Source: Hyphomonadaceae bacterium
GTDB taxonomy: Bacteria; Pseudomonadota; Alphaproteobacteria; Caulobacterales; Hyphomonadaceae
DNA: 64,000 nucleotides
NCBI GenBank assembly: GCA_947474455.1
Contig: CANJIL010000001.1
Coordinates: 62,001-126,000 of the forward strand
Reading direction: 5' to 3'
The position numbers and the translations under genes are program-made. The notes under the pieces are model-generated. The model ran no database searches. It saw only the letters and a program-made list of their open reading frames with translations, and was not told where the DNA came from. The first letter of the stretch is position 1, and the number at the start of each line of letters is the position of its first letter. Below are positions 31,695-40,422 of this stretch, in pieces.

Positions 31695-32741
31695 ATGGCC
31701 TGGTATGGTCGCAGACGATCAGGGGAGCCGCGCGTAGGCGCGCGCGCTGTCGTCGTCGGCCTGGGCATCTCCATGGTCGGCGTACTCGCGATCCAGACCT
31801 CGACCGCTGTGCGGAACGGCATCGTCCCGTCGCGCCAGTCCATGGACGGCGTCGCCGCCAACCTCGCCAGCTTCTCCTCGGGCATTTCAGGCTGGTCGTT
31901 CGGCTTCGGCCGCAACGCCGAGGACGAAGCCAAGATCGCCGAACTCGAAGCGCGGGTCCGCGACCTGCAGCGCTGGAAGGATCTGGCCGAGACCATGGCG
32001 CTCCGCATGGAGCGCTACGAAAAACTGCTCGACCTCGTTGGCGAAACCCAGGGCCAGTCCGTCACCGCCCGCGTGGTTGCCGAGGAAAACGGCCCATTCG
32101 CCTCCACCCGCATCGCCAACGCCGGCGCCGCCAGTGGCGTGCGCGAGGGCTTTGCGGTGGTGAATGAAAACGGCCTTGTCGGCCGCGTGATCCGTGTTGG
32201 CGAGTATACATCACGCATCCTGCTGCTGACCGACTTCTCCAGCCGCATTCCGGTCATGGGAACTCAGTCGGGCGATCGCGCACTGCTGGTGGGCGACAGC
32301 GGCGCCGGTGCGCAGCTTCTCGAACCCGAAACGCCGGACAAGATCATCGCGGGAGAAATATGGGTCACCTCGGGCGACGACGGCAAGCTGCCGCTTGGCG
32401 TTCGCGTTGGCACGGCGCGCAAGGATGGGCAGAGCTGGCGCATCGATCTCGCGATGGAAAGTGCGCCGGTCGATTTCGTTCGCCTCGTTCCTCCGCCAGA
32501 CTTTGCCGCGCCTGAAACCGCCCCCCAACTCGGTGGCGTCGAGCGCAATACGGACGACTCGCTGAAGACCGTGTCGGAGCCGCTTGCGGCCCTGCCGCCG
32601 GCCGCAGCAGCAGGCGCGCAGCCGCCAACGGCGGCGTCTGTTGTCCCGCGTCCGCAACCCGCTGCGCCACGTCCCAATGCCGCGACGCAATCGCCAGCGC
32701 ACCAGCCCGCCCGCCCAGCGGGGCAGGGAGGCGGAGAGTGA
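31695..32741 (+). CDS. mreC: Rod-shape determining protein MreC
   Basis: Periplasmic partner of the elongasome. 348 aa: one N-terminal membrane helix (residues about 18-36), a coiled coil (about 70-115, EDEAKIAELEARVRDLQRW), and the MreC beta domain (VVNENGLVGRVIRVGEYTSRILLLTD). A Pro/Ala-rich tail of about 70 residues is disordered. A clear AAGGAG site precedes the start. Its stop overlaps mreD (GTGA). Confidence 0.95.
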   Translation: MAWYGRRRSGEPRVGARAVVVGLGISMVGVLAIQTSTAVRNGIVPSRQSMDGVAANLASFSSGISGWSFGFGRNAEDEAKIAELEARVRDLQRWKDLAETMALRMERYEKLLDLVGETQGQSVTARVVAEENGPFASTRIANAGAASGVREGFAVVNENGLVGRVIRVGEYTSRILLLTDFSSRIPVMGTQSGDRALLVGDSGAGAQLLEPETPDKIIAGEIWVTSGDDGKLPLGVRVGTARKDGQSWRIDLAMESAPVDFVRLVPPPDFAAPETAPQLGGVERNTDDSLKTVSEPLAALPPAAAAGAQPPTAASVVPRPQPAAPRPNAATQSPAHQPARPAGQGGGE

Positions 32742-33226
32742 CGCTGCCCTGGCGCATATGGGTGCTTCTGCTCACCGTGATTGCGGCGCTGACGTCGGCT
32801 TTCGGCATGCAGGTCGGGATGGAGGGCGCGTGGTGGCCGATCGCGGGTCTCTGGCTCGCGGCCGGCCTTGCTTCGTTCGGCCTTTCAGTGTGGGTCGCCG
32901 CGTGCCTGATGCTGCTCGGGATCGCGATGGACTTCATGGGTGAAGCTCCGATCGGCGCATGGCCGCTCGCGCTGCTCTGCTCTTACGGCGTGGCCCTCGT
33001 GGCATGGGATCGCCAGCCGCCCATCCCGGTCGTCGGCGCCGAAATCATTGCGCTCATCGGCGGCTTCATCGCAGCCAGCGTGGCGCTCGGCGTTGCAGCC
33101 AGCATTGCGGGCCACAGCGGCTTTGCACGCGGACCTTTGATGGCGGATTTCCTGATGACGGCCTTGCTCTATCCGCTTGTCCGCTTTGTTATCGTGCCCG
33201 CCAGCATCAGGGTGGCCAGACGATGA
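32738..33226 (+). CDS. mreD: Rod-shape determining protein MreD
   Basis: A 162-aa protein with five to six membrane helices, the right size and place for MreD. It starts with GTG overlapping the mreC stop and ends in an ATGA overlap with mrdA, so all three are translationally coupled. MreD links MreC, PBP2 and RodA in the inner membrane. Confidence 0.92.
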   Translation: MTLPWRIWVLLLTVIAALTSAFGMQVGMEGAWWPIAGLWLAAGLASFGLSVWVAACLMLLGIAMDFMGEAPIGAWPLALLCSYGVALVAWDRQPPIPVVGAEIIALIGGFIAASVALGVAASIAGHSGFARGPLMADFLMTALLYPLVRFVIVPASIRVARR

Positions 33227-35214
33227 GTCGGGATTGGCGAAATCAGTTTCCATCGCGCCGGAACATGTTTCTGGTCGGCGGAGGCGTTGTTTTCTTGGGT
33301 CTCACGGCCCGCCTCGCGGAGCTGCAGCTGTTCCGTCAGGCGGAGTTCGAGACCAAGGCGCGCGAAATCCGCATCCGCCTCGAGCCGGCGCCGCCTCATC
33401 GCGGCACGATCTATGACCGGACCGGCCGCGTCCTTGCGGGCTCGAAACGGAATTTCTACGTCACGATCCGCCCGGAGCTTGCCGGCGACCGCACCCAGAT
33501 CATCGACGTGATCGACCGCCTCTCGCGCCTTATCCCGCTTGCCGAAAGCAAGAAACGCTCTGTCATCCAGGAAGCCACGACCGGCCCGCGCTTCCGCGAC
33601 ATCCTTGTCGCCGACGACCTCACCTGGGAAGAGTTCGCCCAGGTCAACGTGATGTCGCCCGAACTCAGCGGTGTCAGCGCTGAGGTGGGCGAACTGCGCT
33701 CCTATCCGTTGCAGGCCGCTTTCTATCACACCATCGGCTACGTCCAGAAAGCCAACGAAGCCGACATCGCCCGCATGTCGGAGATCGAACTGAAAGCAGC
33801 CAACGAAAGCCTCGAATCTCCGGCCGGCAAGGCGCGCGCGGCCGCTCTGCGGCGCCTCTATCGTCACCCGGCGATGCGCGTCGGCAAGTCCGGCATCGAA
33901 GCCTTTGGCGAGGTCGAGCTGAAGGGTGAGCCTGGCAAGATCCGCATGCTGCAAAACGCCGGCGGCCGCGTCATCGACCGCCTGCCCAGCGACGACCTCG
34001 CGGGCGATCCGGGCGCGGACGTTGTGCTGAGCATCGACGCCGAATTGCAGAACTACGCTATCTCGCGCTTTGGTGCGGAGGCGGGCAGCGCCGTGGTGAT
34101 AGACGTTGCGACAGGCGAAGTCGTCTGTATGATGTCGACGCCCGCGCCTGATCCCAACGCCTTCGTCAGCGGCATAGGCTCATCGCTGTTCAAGTCGCTG
34201 CAGACTGACGAGCGCAACCCGCTCTACCATAAGGCCTATGACGGCGTTTATCCGCCGGGTTCGACCTTCAAGATCGTGGTCGCCGCCGCCGCGCTCGAAT
34301 CCGGCGCGATGAAACCGGAAGACACTGTCCCGTGCCCGGGCAAGGCTTGGTACTACAACCGTTTCTACAACTGCTGGCGTCCTGAAGGGCACGGCACGGT
34401 CAACCTTCACACCGGCATCCAGAAGTCGTGCGATTGCTACTTTTATCGAGCGGCTGAACGCACCGGCATCGAGGCGATCGCGGATGTCGCCAAGCGCTTC
34501 GGCCTTGGCCATCGCTACGAACTCGGACTCACCGGCGGCAAGTCAGGCTCGGTCCCGAACGACGCATGGAAGCGCAAGGTCATTGGCGAGCAATGGTATG
34601 CTGGCGATACGATCAGCGCTGGCATCGGGCAGGGCTATGTCACGGCGACGCCATTCCAGCTCGCCGTCATGTGCGCGCGTATCGCTGGCGGCGACAAGAC
34701 GCCGGACCCGCATGTCATCGTCAGCGGCATGAAAGTGCCAGACAACTCCATCACGCCGATGGGCCAGTTCAAGCCGGGCGTGCTCGAAGCCGTCCGGGCG
34801 GGCATGTTCGGCGTGACGTCGGAACCCGGCGGCACAGCGCTCCGCTTTGGCGCGCTCGACGAGAAGAACGAACTTCCAGCGCCTTACACCGGCGCGCGCA
34901 TGGCCGGTAAGTCCGGCTCGGCGCAGGTGCGGGTCATCAGCGCCGCAGAGCGCGACTCGCGTGGCCGCGCCATCGCCAACGACAAGCTGCCCTGGAAACT
35001 GCGCGACCACGCGCTCTTCGTCGCCTTCGCGCCGACCGACAAGCCGCGCTACGCCGTGGCGGTGGTTGTCGAGCACGGCGGCTCAGGCTCCAGCGTCGCC
35101 GCGCCGTTCGCGCGCGATATCCTCGCCCACGCCCTCAAATACGACACCGGCGCCCGCAAGCCGTTCGCGCCGCAGCAGCGCGAAGTCGCCGGCAGCGAGG
35201 TCAAGCCCACATGA
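33223..35214 (+). CDS. mrdA: Penicillin-binding protein 2 (elongation transpeptidase)
   Basis: A 663-aa monofunctional class B PBP. One N-terminal helix (about residues 14-32) is followed by the pedestal domain (PHRGTIYDRTGRVLA). The transpeptidase domain has the active-site Ser near residue 347 (PPGSTFK), the S-x-D motif SCDCYFYR, and KSGSAQV near residue 563. All catalytic motifs are intact. It works with RodA, the next gene, which overlaps its stop by four bases. Confidence 0.96.
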   Translation: MSRDWRNQFPSRRNMFLVGGGVVFLGLTARLAELQLFRQAEFETKAREIRIRLEPAPPHRGTIYDRTGRVLAGSKRNFYVTIRPELAGDRTQIIDVIDRLSRLIPLAESKKRSVIQEATTGPRFRDILVADDLTWEEFAQVNVMSPELSGVSAEVGELRSYPLQAAFYHTIGYVQKANEADIARMSEIELKAANESLESPAGKARAAALRRLYRHPAMRVGKSGIEAFGEVELKGEPGKIRMLQNAGGRVIDRLPSDDLAGDPGADVVLSIDAELQNYAISRFGAEAGSAVVIDVATGEVVCMMSTPAPDPNAFVSGIGSSLFKSLQTDERNPLYHKAYDGVYPPGSTFKIVVAAAALESGAMKPEDTVPCPGKAWYYNRFYNCWRPEGHGTVNLHTGIQKSCDCYFYRAAERTGIEAIADVAKRFGLGHRYELGLTGGKSGSVPNDAWKRKVIGEQWYAGDTISAGIGQGYVTATPFQLAVMCARIAGGDKTPDPHVIVSGMKVPDNSITPMGQFKPGVLEAVRAGMFGVTSEPGGTALRFGALDEKNELPAPYTGARMAGKSGSAQVRVISAAERDSRGRAIANDKLPWKLRDHALFVAFAPTDKPRYAVAVVVEHGGSGSSVAAPFARDILAHALKYDTGARKPFAPQQREVAGSEVKPT

Positions 35215-36368
35215 TCCGCAAGGACTCGCTGCTCTACAAGCTGACGCAGTTGCACTGGTTTCTGCTGCTGACGATCATCGCGCTCGCAATGTTCGGCACG
35301 CTGGTACTGTTCTCGGCGGGCTCAAGCGCGCACGACCTTGCCACGGGCCTGCTCCATATCGACGCCAGTTACGCCATCGCTCACGCCACGCGTTTCCTCC
35401 TGATGCTGGGCGTCGCAATCGTGGTGGCGCTTTTGCCGCTGCGGCTCTGGGCGGCGGTCGCGTATCCAGCCTATATCGCCGGCGTCGCCATGCTGGTCAT
35501 GGTCGATTTCGGCGGCGTCGTCGTCAACGGCGCCGAGCGCTGGCTCCAGGTCCTGCCGGGCTTCCGTCTCCAGCCGTCGGAATTCATGAAGCTCGCCGTG
35601 CCGCTCGCTCTGGCGCGCTATTATCACCAGTCCTTCTCGGCCGGCCGCAACAGCCTGTGGATCCACATGGTGGCCTTCCTGATGGTCGCAGTTCCCGTTG
35701 CGCTCGTGCTGCGCCAGCCTGACCTCGGCACCGCGCTGATGATCCTGGGCACGGGCTGCGCCGTCATCTTCTTCGCCGGCATCAGCCTCCGCGTTGTCGG
35801 CGGCATCCTCCTGCTGATCGCGCTGATGGTTCCCGTCGTCTACTTCTTCGCGCTGCACGACTACCAGCGCCAGCGCATCGAAACGATGTTCGACCCTGAA
35901 GCCGATCCGCTCGGCGCCGGCTACCAGCTGCAGCAGGGCCTGATCGCTGTTGGCTCTGGCGGCGTCGCTGGCAAAGGCTTCATGGAAGGCGCCCAGAAAC
36001 AGCTCGACTACATTCCCGAACAGCACACCGATTTCATCTTCACTATCGTTGCCGAGGAGTTTGGATTTGTCGGCGCTGGTGTGATGCTGGTCGCCTGGGG
36101 GGTAGCGCTCATCCAGGGCATGCAGATCGCCGGAAACTCGCGAAGTACGTTCGGGGGTCTCGCCGCGGCAGGCTTCGTTTCCACACTGCTGCTCTACGTG
36201 GTGATCAACATCGGTATGGTGATCGGTCTGCTTCCCGTCGTGGGCATACCTTTGCCGCTTATTTCCTATGGCGGCACAGTTATCGTCACGGTTATGATCG
36301 GTTTCGGGTTGTTGATGGCTGTACACCTCAACCGCGCGAACGATATGACCCTCCGCGGCCTGTTCTGA
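35211..36368 (+). CDS. rodA: SEDS peptidoglycan glycosyltransferase RodA
   Basis: A 385-aa polytopic protein that polymerises lipid II during cell elongation. Family markers are visible: LFSAGSS in the first helix pair, RLQPSEFMKLAVPLALARY, QPDLGTALMILGTG, EQHTDFIFTIVAEEFGFVG and the C-terminal GIPLPLISYGGT. End of the rod-shape operon; the next gene starts 58 bases later with its own ribosome site. Confidence 0.96.
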   Translation: MIRKDSLLYKLTQLHWFLLLTIIALAMFGTLVLFSAGSSAHDLATGLLHIDASYAIAHATRFLLMLGVAIVVALLPLRLWAAVAYPAYIAGVAMLVMVDFGGVVVNGAERWLQVLPGFRLQPSEFMKLAVPLALARYYHQSFSAGRNSLWIHMVAFLMVAVPVALVLRQPDLGTALMILGTGCAVIFFAGISLRVVGGILLLIALMVPVVYFFALHDYQRQRIETMFDPEADPLGAGYQLQQGLIAVGSGGVAGKGFMEGAQKQLDYIPEQHTDFIFTIVAEEFGFVGAGVMLVAWGVALIQGMQIAGNSRSTFGGLAAAGFVSTLLLYVVINIGMVIGLLPVVGIPLPLISYGGTVIVTVMIGFGLLMAVHLNRANDMTLRGLF

Positions 36369-36426
36369 TTCCGGCGTCCTGGCCGGATGGCCGGGATGTG
36401 CGGGACGAATCCAGGCAGGGGGCTTC

Positions 36427-37818
36427 ATGACCATCGCGGGGCGCGTCGACCGCAAGAGCGAAACCTGGTCCTCCCGTTTCGGCTTCATCATGGCCGCCGT
36501 CGGCTCATCCGTCGGTCTCGGCAATATCTGGCGCTTCACCTACACCACGGGCGAAAACGGCGGCGGCGCATTCGTCATCGCCTATCTGCTCTGTCTGGCG
36601 TTCGTCGCTTTTCCCTTGCTCGCGGCAGAATACGCCATCGGCCGGCGCTCCGGCCACTCGGCCGTCGAAAGCGTGCAGGCGCTGGCGCGCGTCTCGGGCA
36701 AGAGCGAACTATGGGGCGGCGTCGCTTGGCTCGGTATGCTCGCATCATTCTTCATCCTGACCTTCTATTGCGTCGTCTCGGCCTGGTTCATGGCCTACAT
36801 CCCCATCGCCATATCGGGCGCGTTCGCCAACGATGTCGGCCTCATCGAGCAATCTCTCAAGCGCTTCGACGATGTGACGTCGAAGCAGAATCTGCCGATG
36901 CTTCTGGCCTATCTCGCCATCTTCATCGGCCTCGCCGTTGCTGTGGTCGGGCAGGGCGTCAAGCGCGGCATTGAGCGCGCGTCCACGCTGCTGATGCCCG
37001 TGTTCATTCTTGTGCTGCTGATCCTGCTCGGCTTTGGCATGGCCAACGGCGCGTTCGGAGAGGCGCTGTCCTTCCTCACACGGGTGAGCGCGGAGGATTT
37101 CTCCTTCTCCATGCTGCTGGATGCGCTGGCCCAGTCCTTCTTCGCCACGGGAGTCGGCGCCGCGGTGATGATCACCTACGGCGCCTATCTCAAGGGCGAC
37201 GCCGATGTGCCGCGTTCATCGGCAATCGTCGCTCTTGCCGATACCGTCGTGGCGCTGGTCGCCGCGCTCGTGGTGTTCTCGTTGGTCTTCGCAGTCGGCA
37301 GTGAGCCCAATGCCGGCGTCAGCCTGCTGTTCGTGAACCTGCCGATCGGCCTTGCCCAGATGCCGTTTGGCGGCGTGATCGGCGGAACCTTCTTCCTGCT
37401 GGCCCTGTTCGCGGCGCTCGCCTCATCAATTTCGCTGATGGAAGTAGCAGTCTCCTGGCTCGACGAGCGCACTGGCGTCACGCGCTGGGGCGCCGCGCTG
37501 GGCGTGGGGTTTGCGGCCTTCGTGATCGGCGCCGGCTATGTCTACAGCCGCGAATACATCGGTTTCGTCGACTTTGTGGCGTCGTCGCTACTGATGCCAA
37601 TCGGCGGCTTCCTGATGGCGATCTTTGCCGGCTGGGTGATCGAAAAGAAGATGATGCAGGCTGAATTCGGCATGCCGTTCTTCCGCGTCTGGCAGCCGCT
37701 GGTGCGCTGGGTGATCCCTATCGCGATCGGCGCGATCCTCATTCTTGGTGTTCGTGAACGGCTATTCGCGGCGGGTGTCCCCGCCATGGCCGACGGCGCT
37801 CTAACGACGACGCACTAA
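36427..37818 (+). CDS. Sodium-dependent transporter, NSS/SNF family
   Basis: A 463-aa inner-membrane symporter with about 11-12 helices. The Na+/substrate site in helix 1 is clear: FIMAAVGSSVGLGNIWRF. GENGGGAFVIAYLL and the AAEYAIGRRSGH loop follow. Bacterial members of the LeuT fold import amino acids or related compounds; the substrate here is unknown. A CAGGGGG site precedes the start. Its last 18 bases overlap a small minus-strand ORF. Confidence 0.93.
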   Translation: MTIAGRVDRKSETWSSRFGFIMAAVGSSVGLGNIWRFTYTTGENGGGAFVIAYLLCLAFVAFPLLAAEYAIGRRSGHSAVESVQALARVSGKSELWGGVAWLGMLASFFILTFYCVVSAWFMAYIPIAISGAFANDVGLIEQSLKRFDDVTSKQNLPMLLAYLAIFIGLAVAVVGQGVKRGIERASTLLMPVFILVLLILLGFGMANGAFGEALSFLTRVSAEDFSFSMLLDALAQSFFATGVGAAVMITYGAYLKGDADVPRSSAIVALADTVVALVAALVVFSLVFAVGSEPNAGVSLLFVNLPIGLAQMPFGGVIGGTFFLLALFAALASSISLMEVAVSWLDERTGVTRWGAALGVGFAAFVIGAGYVYSREYIGFVDFVASSLLMPIGGFLMAIFAGWVIEKKMMQAEFGMPFFRVWQPLVRWVIPIAIGAILILGVRERLFAAGVPAMADGALTTTH

Positions 37819-38133
37819 TGAGTGGCTGGGCCGGTCGTCTAGATCAGGCGCGTGCATCCACCCGTGAAAACGTCTGTTGTTCGCTGCCGCGATCTCGCGT
37901 GCGCCGTCCATTGAACGAACAACGGCTGCACCGGTGAGCGGCTGCCGCCGCCGGGGGCATACCGTCTCCCAGTCAAGATCGAGGCTCGCCAGATGCCAGC
38001 CCGGCCGCGTGTCAAAAGATGCGACACTCGTGGTCTCGAAGTTGATCCCGATCTCGACTTCATACTGCCGTCTGGGATTCAGTCCATTTGCATCTCGAAA
38101 TAGCCTGTAGCTTGTTTGCTGGGCCGGCGGCAT
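37801..38133 (-). CDS. Small unknown protein coupled to the aminopeptidase gene
   Basis: A 110-aa ORF whose ATG shares a base with the pip stop (TGATG), suggesting coupled translation. The sequence, beginning MPPAQQTSYRLFRDANGLN, has a beta-rich middle (YEVEIGINFETTSVASF) and a basic C-terminus, with no signal peptide or membrane helix. I recognise no family. Its end overlaps the symporter gene on the other strand by 18 bases. It may be real, but coding evidence is limited to the overlap and its open length. Confidence 0.45.
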   Translation of the reverse strand: MPPAQQTSYRLFRDANGLNPRRQYEVEIGINFETTSVASFDTRPGWHLASLDLDWETVCPRRRQPLTGAAVVRSMDGAREIAAANNRRFHGWMHAPDLDDRPSHSLVRRR

Positions 38134-39104
38134 CAGCCCAGCTTCTCCGCCAGCATGTCGGAAGCTTTCACCAGCTCGCTGACAATGCCCGGCTCCAGCG
38201 AGGAGTGCCCTGCGTCCGGCACGATCTTCAGTTGCGATTTCGGCCACGCCTTGTGCAGCGCCCACGCAGACGATAGCGGCGTCACCACGTCATAGCGGCC
38301 ATGCACGATCACGCCGGGCAGGTCGCCGAACTTCTCGGCCTGGTCCAGCAGCCAGCCGTCGGAATCAAAGAAGCCCTTGTTGTGGAAGTAGTGGCATTCG
38401 ATGCGTGCAAACGCGTCGAGGAAATCCGCTTCGTCAAAGCGCGGCGGGCGTTGCTTCGGGCCGAGGATCGACAGCGTTTCGCCCTCCCAGCGCGCCCACG
38501 CGGCGGCGGCTTCTGCGCGCGCCGATGCATTCTTGCCGGTGAGGCGCTTGTAGAAAGCCTTCAGCAGATCGTCGCGCTCGTTTGCCGGGATCGGTGCGAC
38601 ATAGCGGTCGAACGCATCCGGGAAGATGTTGCTGGCGCCGTCCTGATAGAACCAGCGAATCTCGCTCTCCTTGAGCAGGAATACGCCGCGCAGCAAAAGC
38701 GCCATCACATGCTTGCGGTGCATCGCCGTATAAGCGAGTGCGAGCGTTGATCCCCACGATCCGCCGAACACGATCCACTTCTTGACCCCCAGGTGCGACC
38801 GTAGCGTCTCAATGTCGCGGACCAGATCCCAAGTCGTGTTCTCGCGCAGTTCGGAGTGGGGCGTGGAGCGTCCGCAGCCCCTCTGATCGAACAGGATGAT
38901 CCGGTAACGGCGCGGGTCAAAGAACCGTCGCATCTCAGGACTGGATCCGCCGCCGGGTCCACCGTGCAGTGCAACAACCGGTAAACCGTCAGGATGGCCG
39001 CTTTCCTCCCAGTAAAGCTCGTGCAGTGAACTGACCGCGAGGCGGCCGGTCCTCCTGGGCTCGAGCGAGGGGTACAGCGTGCGGCGAGGACGGTCTTCGT
39101 TCAT
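38133..39104 (-). CDS. pip: Prolyl aminopeptidase (peptidase S33)
   Basis: Removes N-terminal proline from peptides. A 323-aa alpha/beta hydrolase: oxyanion HGGPGGGSSPE, FDQRGCGRSTPH (family signature), nucleophile elbow FGGSWGSTLALAY (Ser near residue 115), catalytic Asp in GRYDVVTP and His in DAGHSSLEPG. Length is normal for the monomeric type. Cytoplasmic. Confidence 0.95.
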   Translation of the reverse strand: MNEDRPRRTLYPSLEPRRTGRLAVSSLHELYWEESGHPDGLPVVALHGGPGGGSSPEMRRFFDPRRYRIILFDQRGCGRSTPHSELRENTTWDLVRDIETLRSHLGVKKWIVFGGSWGSTLALAYTAMHRKHVMALLLRGVFLLKESEIRWFYQDGASNIFPDAFDRYVAPIPANERDDLLKAFYKRLTGKNASARAEAAAAWARWEGETLSILGPKQRPPRFDEADFLDAFARIECHYFHNKGFFDSDGWLLDQAEKFGDLPGVIVHGRYDVVTPLSSAWALHKAWPKSQLKIVPDAGHSSLEPGIVSELVKASDMLAEKLG

Positions 39105-39181
39105 TGTTGCTTCATCTACCGGCCGTCACTCTGGCGTCAAACCAATTCAGCCGGACGCTCGCTTTTTGCATGCGGCGCATC

Positions 39182-39187
39182 TATAAT
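39182..39187 (+). promoter_or_regulatory. Consensus -10 box before the lipoprotein gene
   Basis: A perfect TATAAT at 39182-39187, with only a weak -35 (TCGCTT region) 17 bases upstream. Predicted start near 39194, which lies downstream of the ATG at 39170 and so favours the GTG at 39224 as the true start. Confidence 0.5.
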
Positions 39188-39223
39188 AGCCTGATACGCC
39201 ACGAACTTTCGGGATTGGGTTCG

Positions 39224-39829
39224 GTGCCTCGACAGTTGATTTTTCTTGCGCTCGTTGCTCTGGCCCCCTTGGTCGGATGCGCAACCGTTTCGGTTTACGA
39301 GCCGGCCGAGACCGAAATTTCCCTTTCCGAGGATCAGTCCGCCCTGCGCAAGGCCGCCGAAGACTACTGCAAGGACGCGCGCGCCAAAGGGCTGGCCACG
39401 GGCGAGGCGAGCCTCGCCGCCCTGGCCGACATGCTCACCGGCAAGGACTTGAGCGAGGGCGCCTACTGGAAACGGATTGCTGCGGATCAATCCGCGCCCG
39501 CGTCGGTGGTGAGCCGCGTCCGGGCCGACATGGGCGTTTCCACCAAGGGCCTCTCTGATCTCACCACCATGGCGCGTACGCTGCTCGGCTCTACCAAGCC
39601 GACGCGGTCGGATGTGTCCGAGTTCGAGCGCGCCCTGATCCATGCCCGTCAGGCGCGTGATTCATTCTCGGATGCGCTGGCGCAGGTCAACAAGCGCTCG
39701 GATCGCGAATACCAGATCACGCTTGAGCTTACACCGCTCGACGACGTGCTGAGCAAGGCGCGCAAGACTGCCGATGAACTCGCATCCGTGCGGGCGGAAG
39801 ACCTGTCGGCTGGCGTCCCGATCAACTAG
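39224..39829 (+). CDS. Unknown lipoprotein
   Basis: A 201-aa protein with a lipoprotein signal ending LAPLVGC (Cys near residue 19), then an all-helical body with EDQSALRKAAEDYCKDARAKG and KTADELASV segments. No family recognised. The GTG start is preceded by GGGATTGGG and lies about 30 bases after a predicted transcription start; earlier in-frame ATGs would put a non-signal extension in front. Converges with the DUF423 gene (four-base overlap of stops). Confidence 0.75.
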   Translation: MPRQLIFLALVALAPLVGCATVSVYEPAETEISLSEDQSALRKAAEDYCKDARAKGLATGEASLAALADMLTGKDLSEGAYWKRIAADQSAPASVVSRVRADMGVSTKGLSDLTTMARTLLGSTKPTRSDVSEFERALIHARQARDSFSDALAQVNKRSDREYQITLELTPLDDVLSKARKTADELASVRAEDLSAGVPIN

Positions 39830-40260
39830 TCGCCCCCAACCTGCTCCTCTTCCACCGGCTGGCCCTCGGCGACCTGACCCTGCGAACCCGGCGACATCGC
39901 CGCCGACAGACCCAGCAGCAGCCATCCCACGATGAAGGCGACCCCTCCAATCGGCACCAGGAAGGTCAGGTTGTCCAGCGGCGTTGGAACCATTGGAATG
40001 CCCGCCAGCATGATCTTCCCGATCTGCATGCCGGAGAACAGCACGACGCTCAGCACGAACGCCCACCCGCTCGCGAACTGCAGCAGGTTGCGGAAGGGCA
40101 GGATGGCCGCAGCTATCGCCGCCAGCGTGTGCACAAAGCCATAGAGCAGCGCGCTCTGCCATTGCCGGTTGGCCTCGATCGGCACGGCATGCGCGCCGGC
40201 CGCGCCCGCTGCGACAAGCAGAAGACCGAGCAGCGCAGAAGCAACAACGAGCGCGCGCAT
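39826..40260 (-). CDS. DUF423 membrane protein
   Basis: A 144-aa protein with four hydrophobic helices and the DUF423 (YgdD-like) pattern: an early GAAGAHAVPIEANRQWQSALLYGFVH, then LFSGMQIGKIMLAG and a final IGGVAFIVGWLLLG. A 20-residue acidic tail follows. Role unknown across the family. Confidence 0.9.
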   Translation of the reverse strand: MRALVVASALLGLLLVAAGAAGAHAVPIEANRQWQSALLYGFVHTLAAIAAAILPFRNLLQFASGWAFVLSVVLFSGMQIGKIMLAGIPMVPTPLDNLTFLVPIGGVAFIVGWLLLGLSAAMSPGSQGQVAEGQPVEEEQVGGD

Positions 40261-40422
40261 TAACTCTCCAGGGGAACCCGGGCCTTTCTAGCAGGTAAAC
40301 ACAGCAGCTAACGAGGCACACGCGCTGTTTTTCAGCAATTCGGGCTGCAACCGGCGAGGGAACTTTATCGCCGCATAGTCTTGTTTGGTGTTTGCTACAT
40401 GTTTCTACTGTAAAACTTGACG

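Noticed and set aside
32959-33222. N-terminal extension of PBP2 into mreD
   Set aside because: The extension is an out-of-frame reading of mreD; ATG 33223 in an ATGA overlap gives the proper N-terminal helix.
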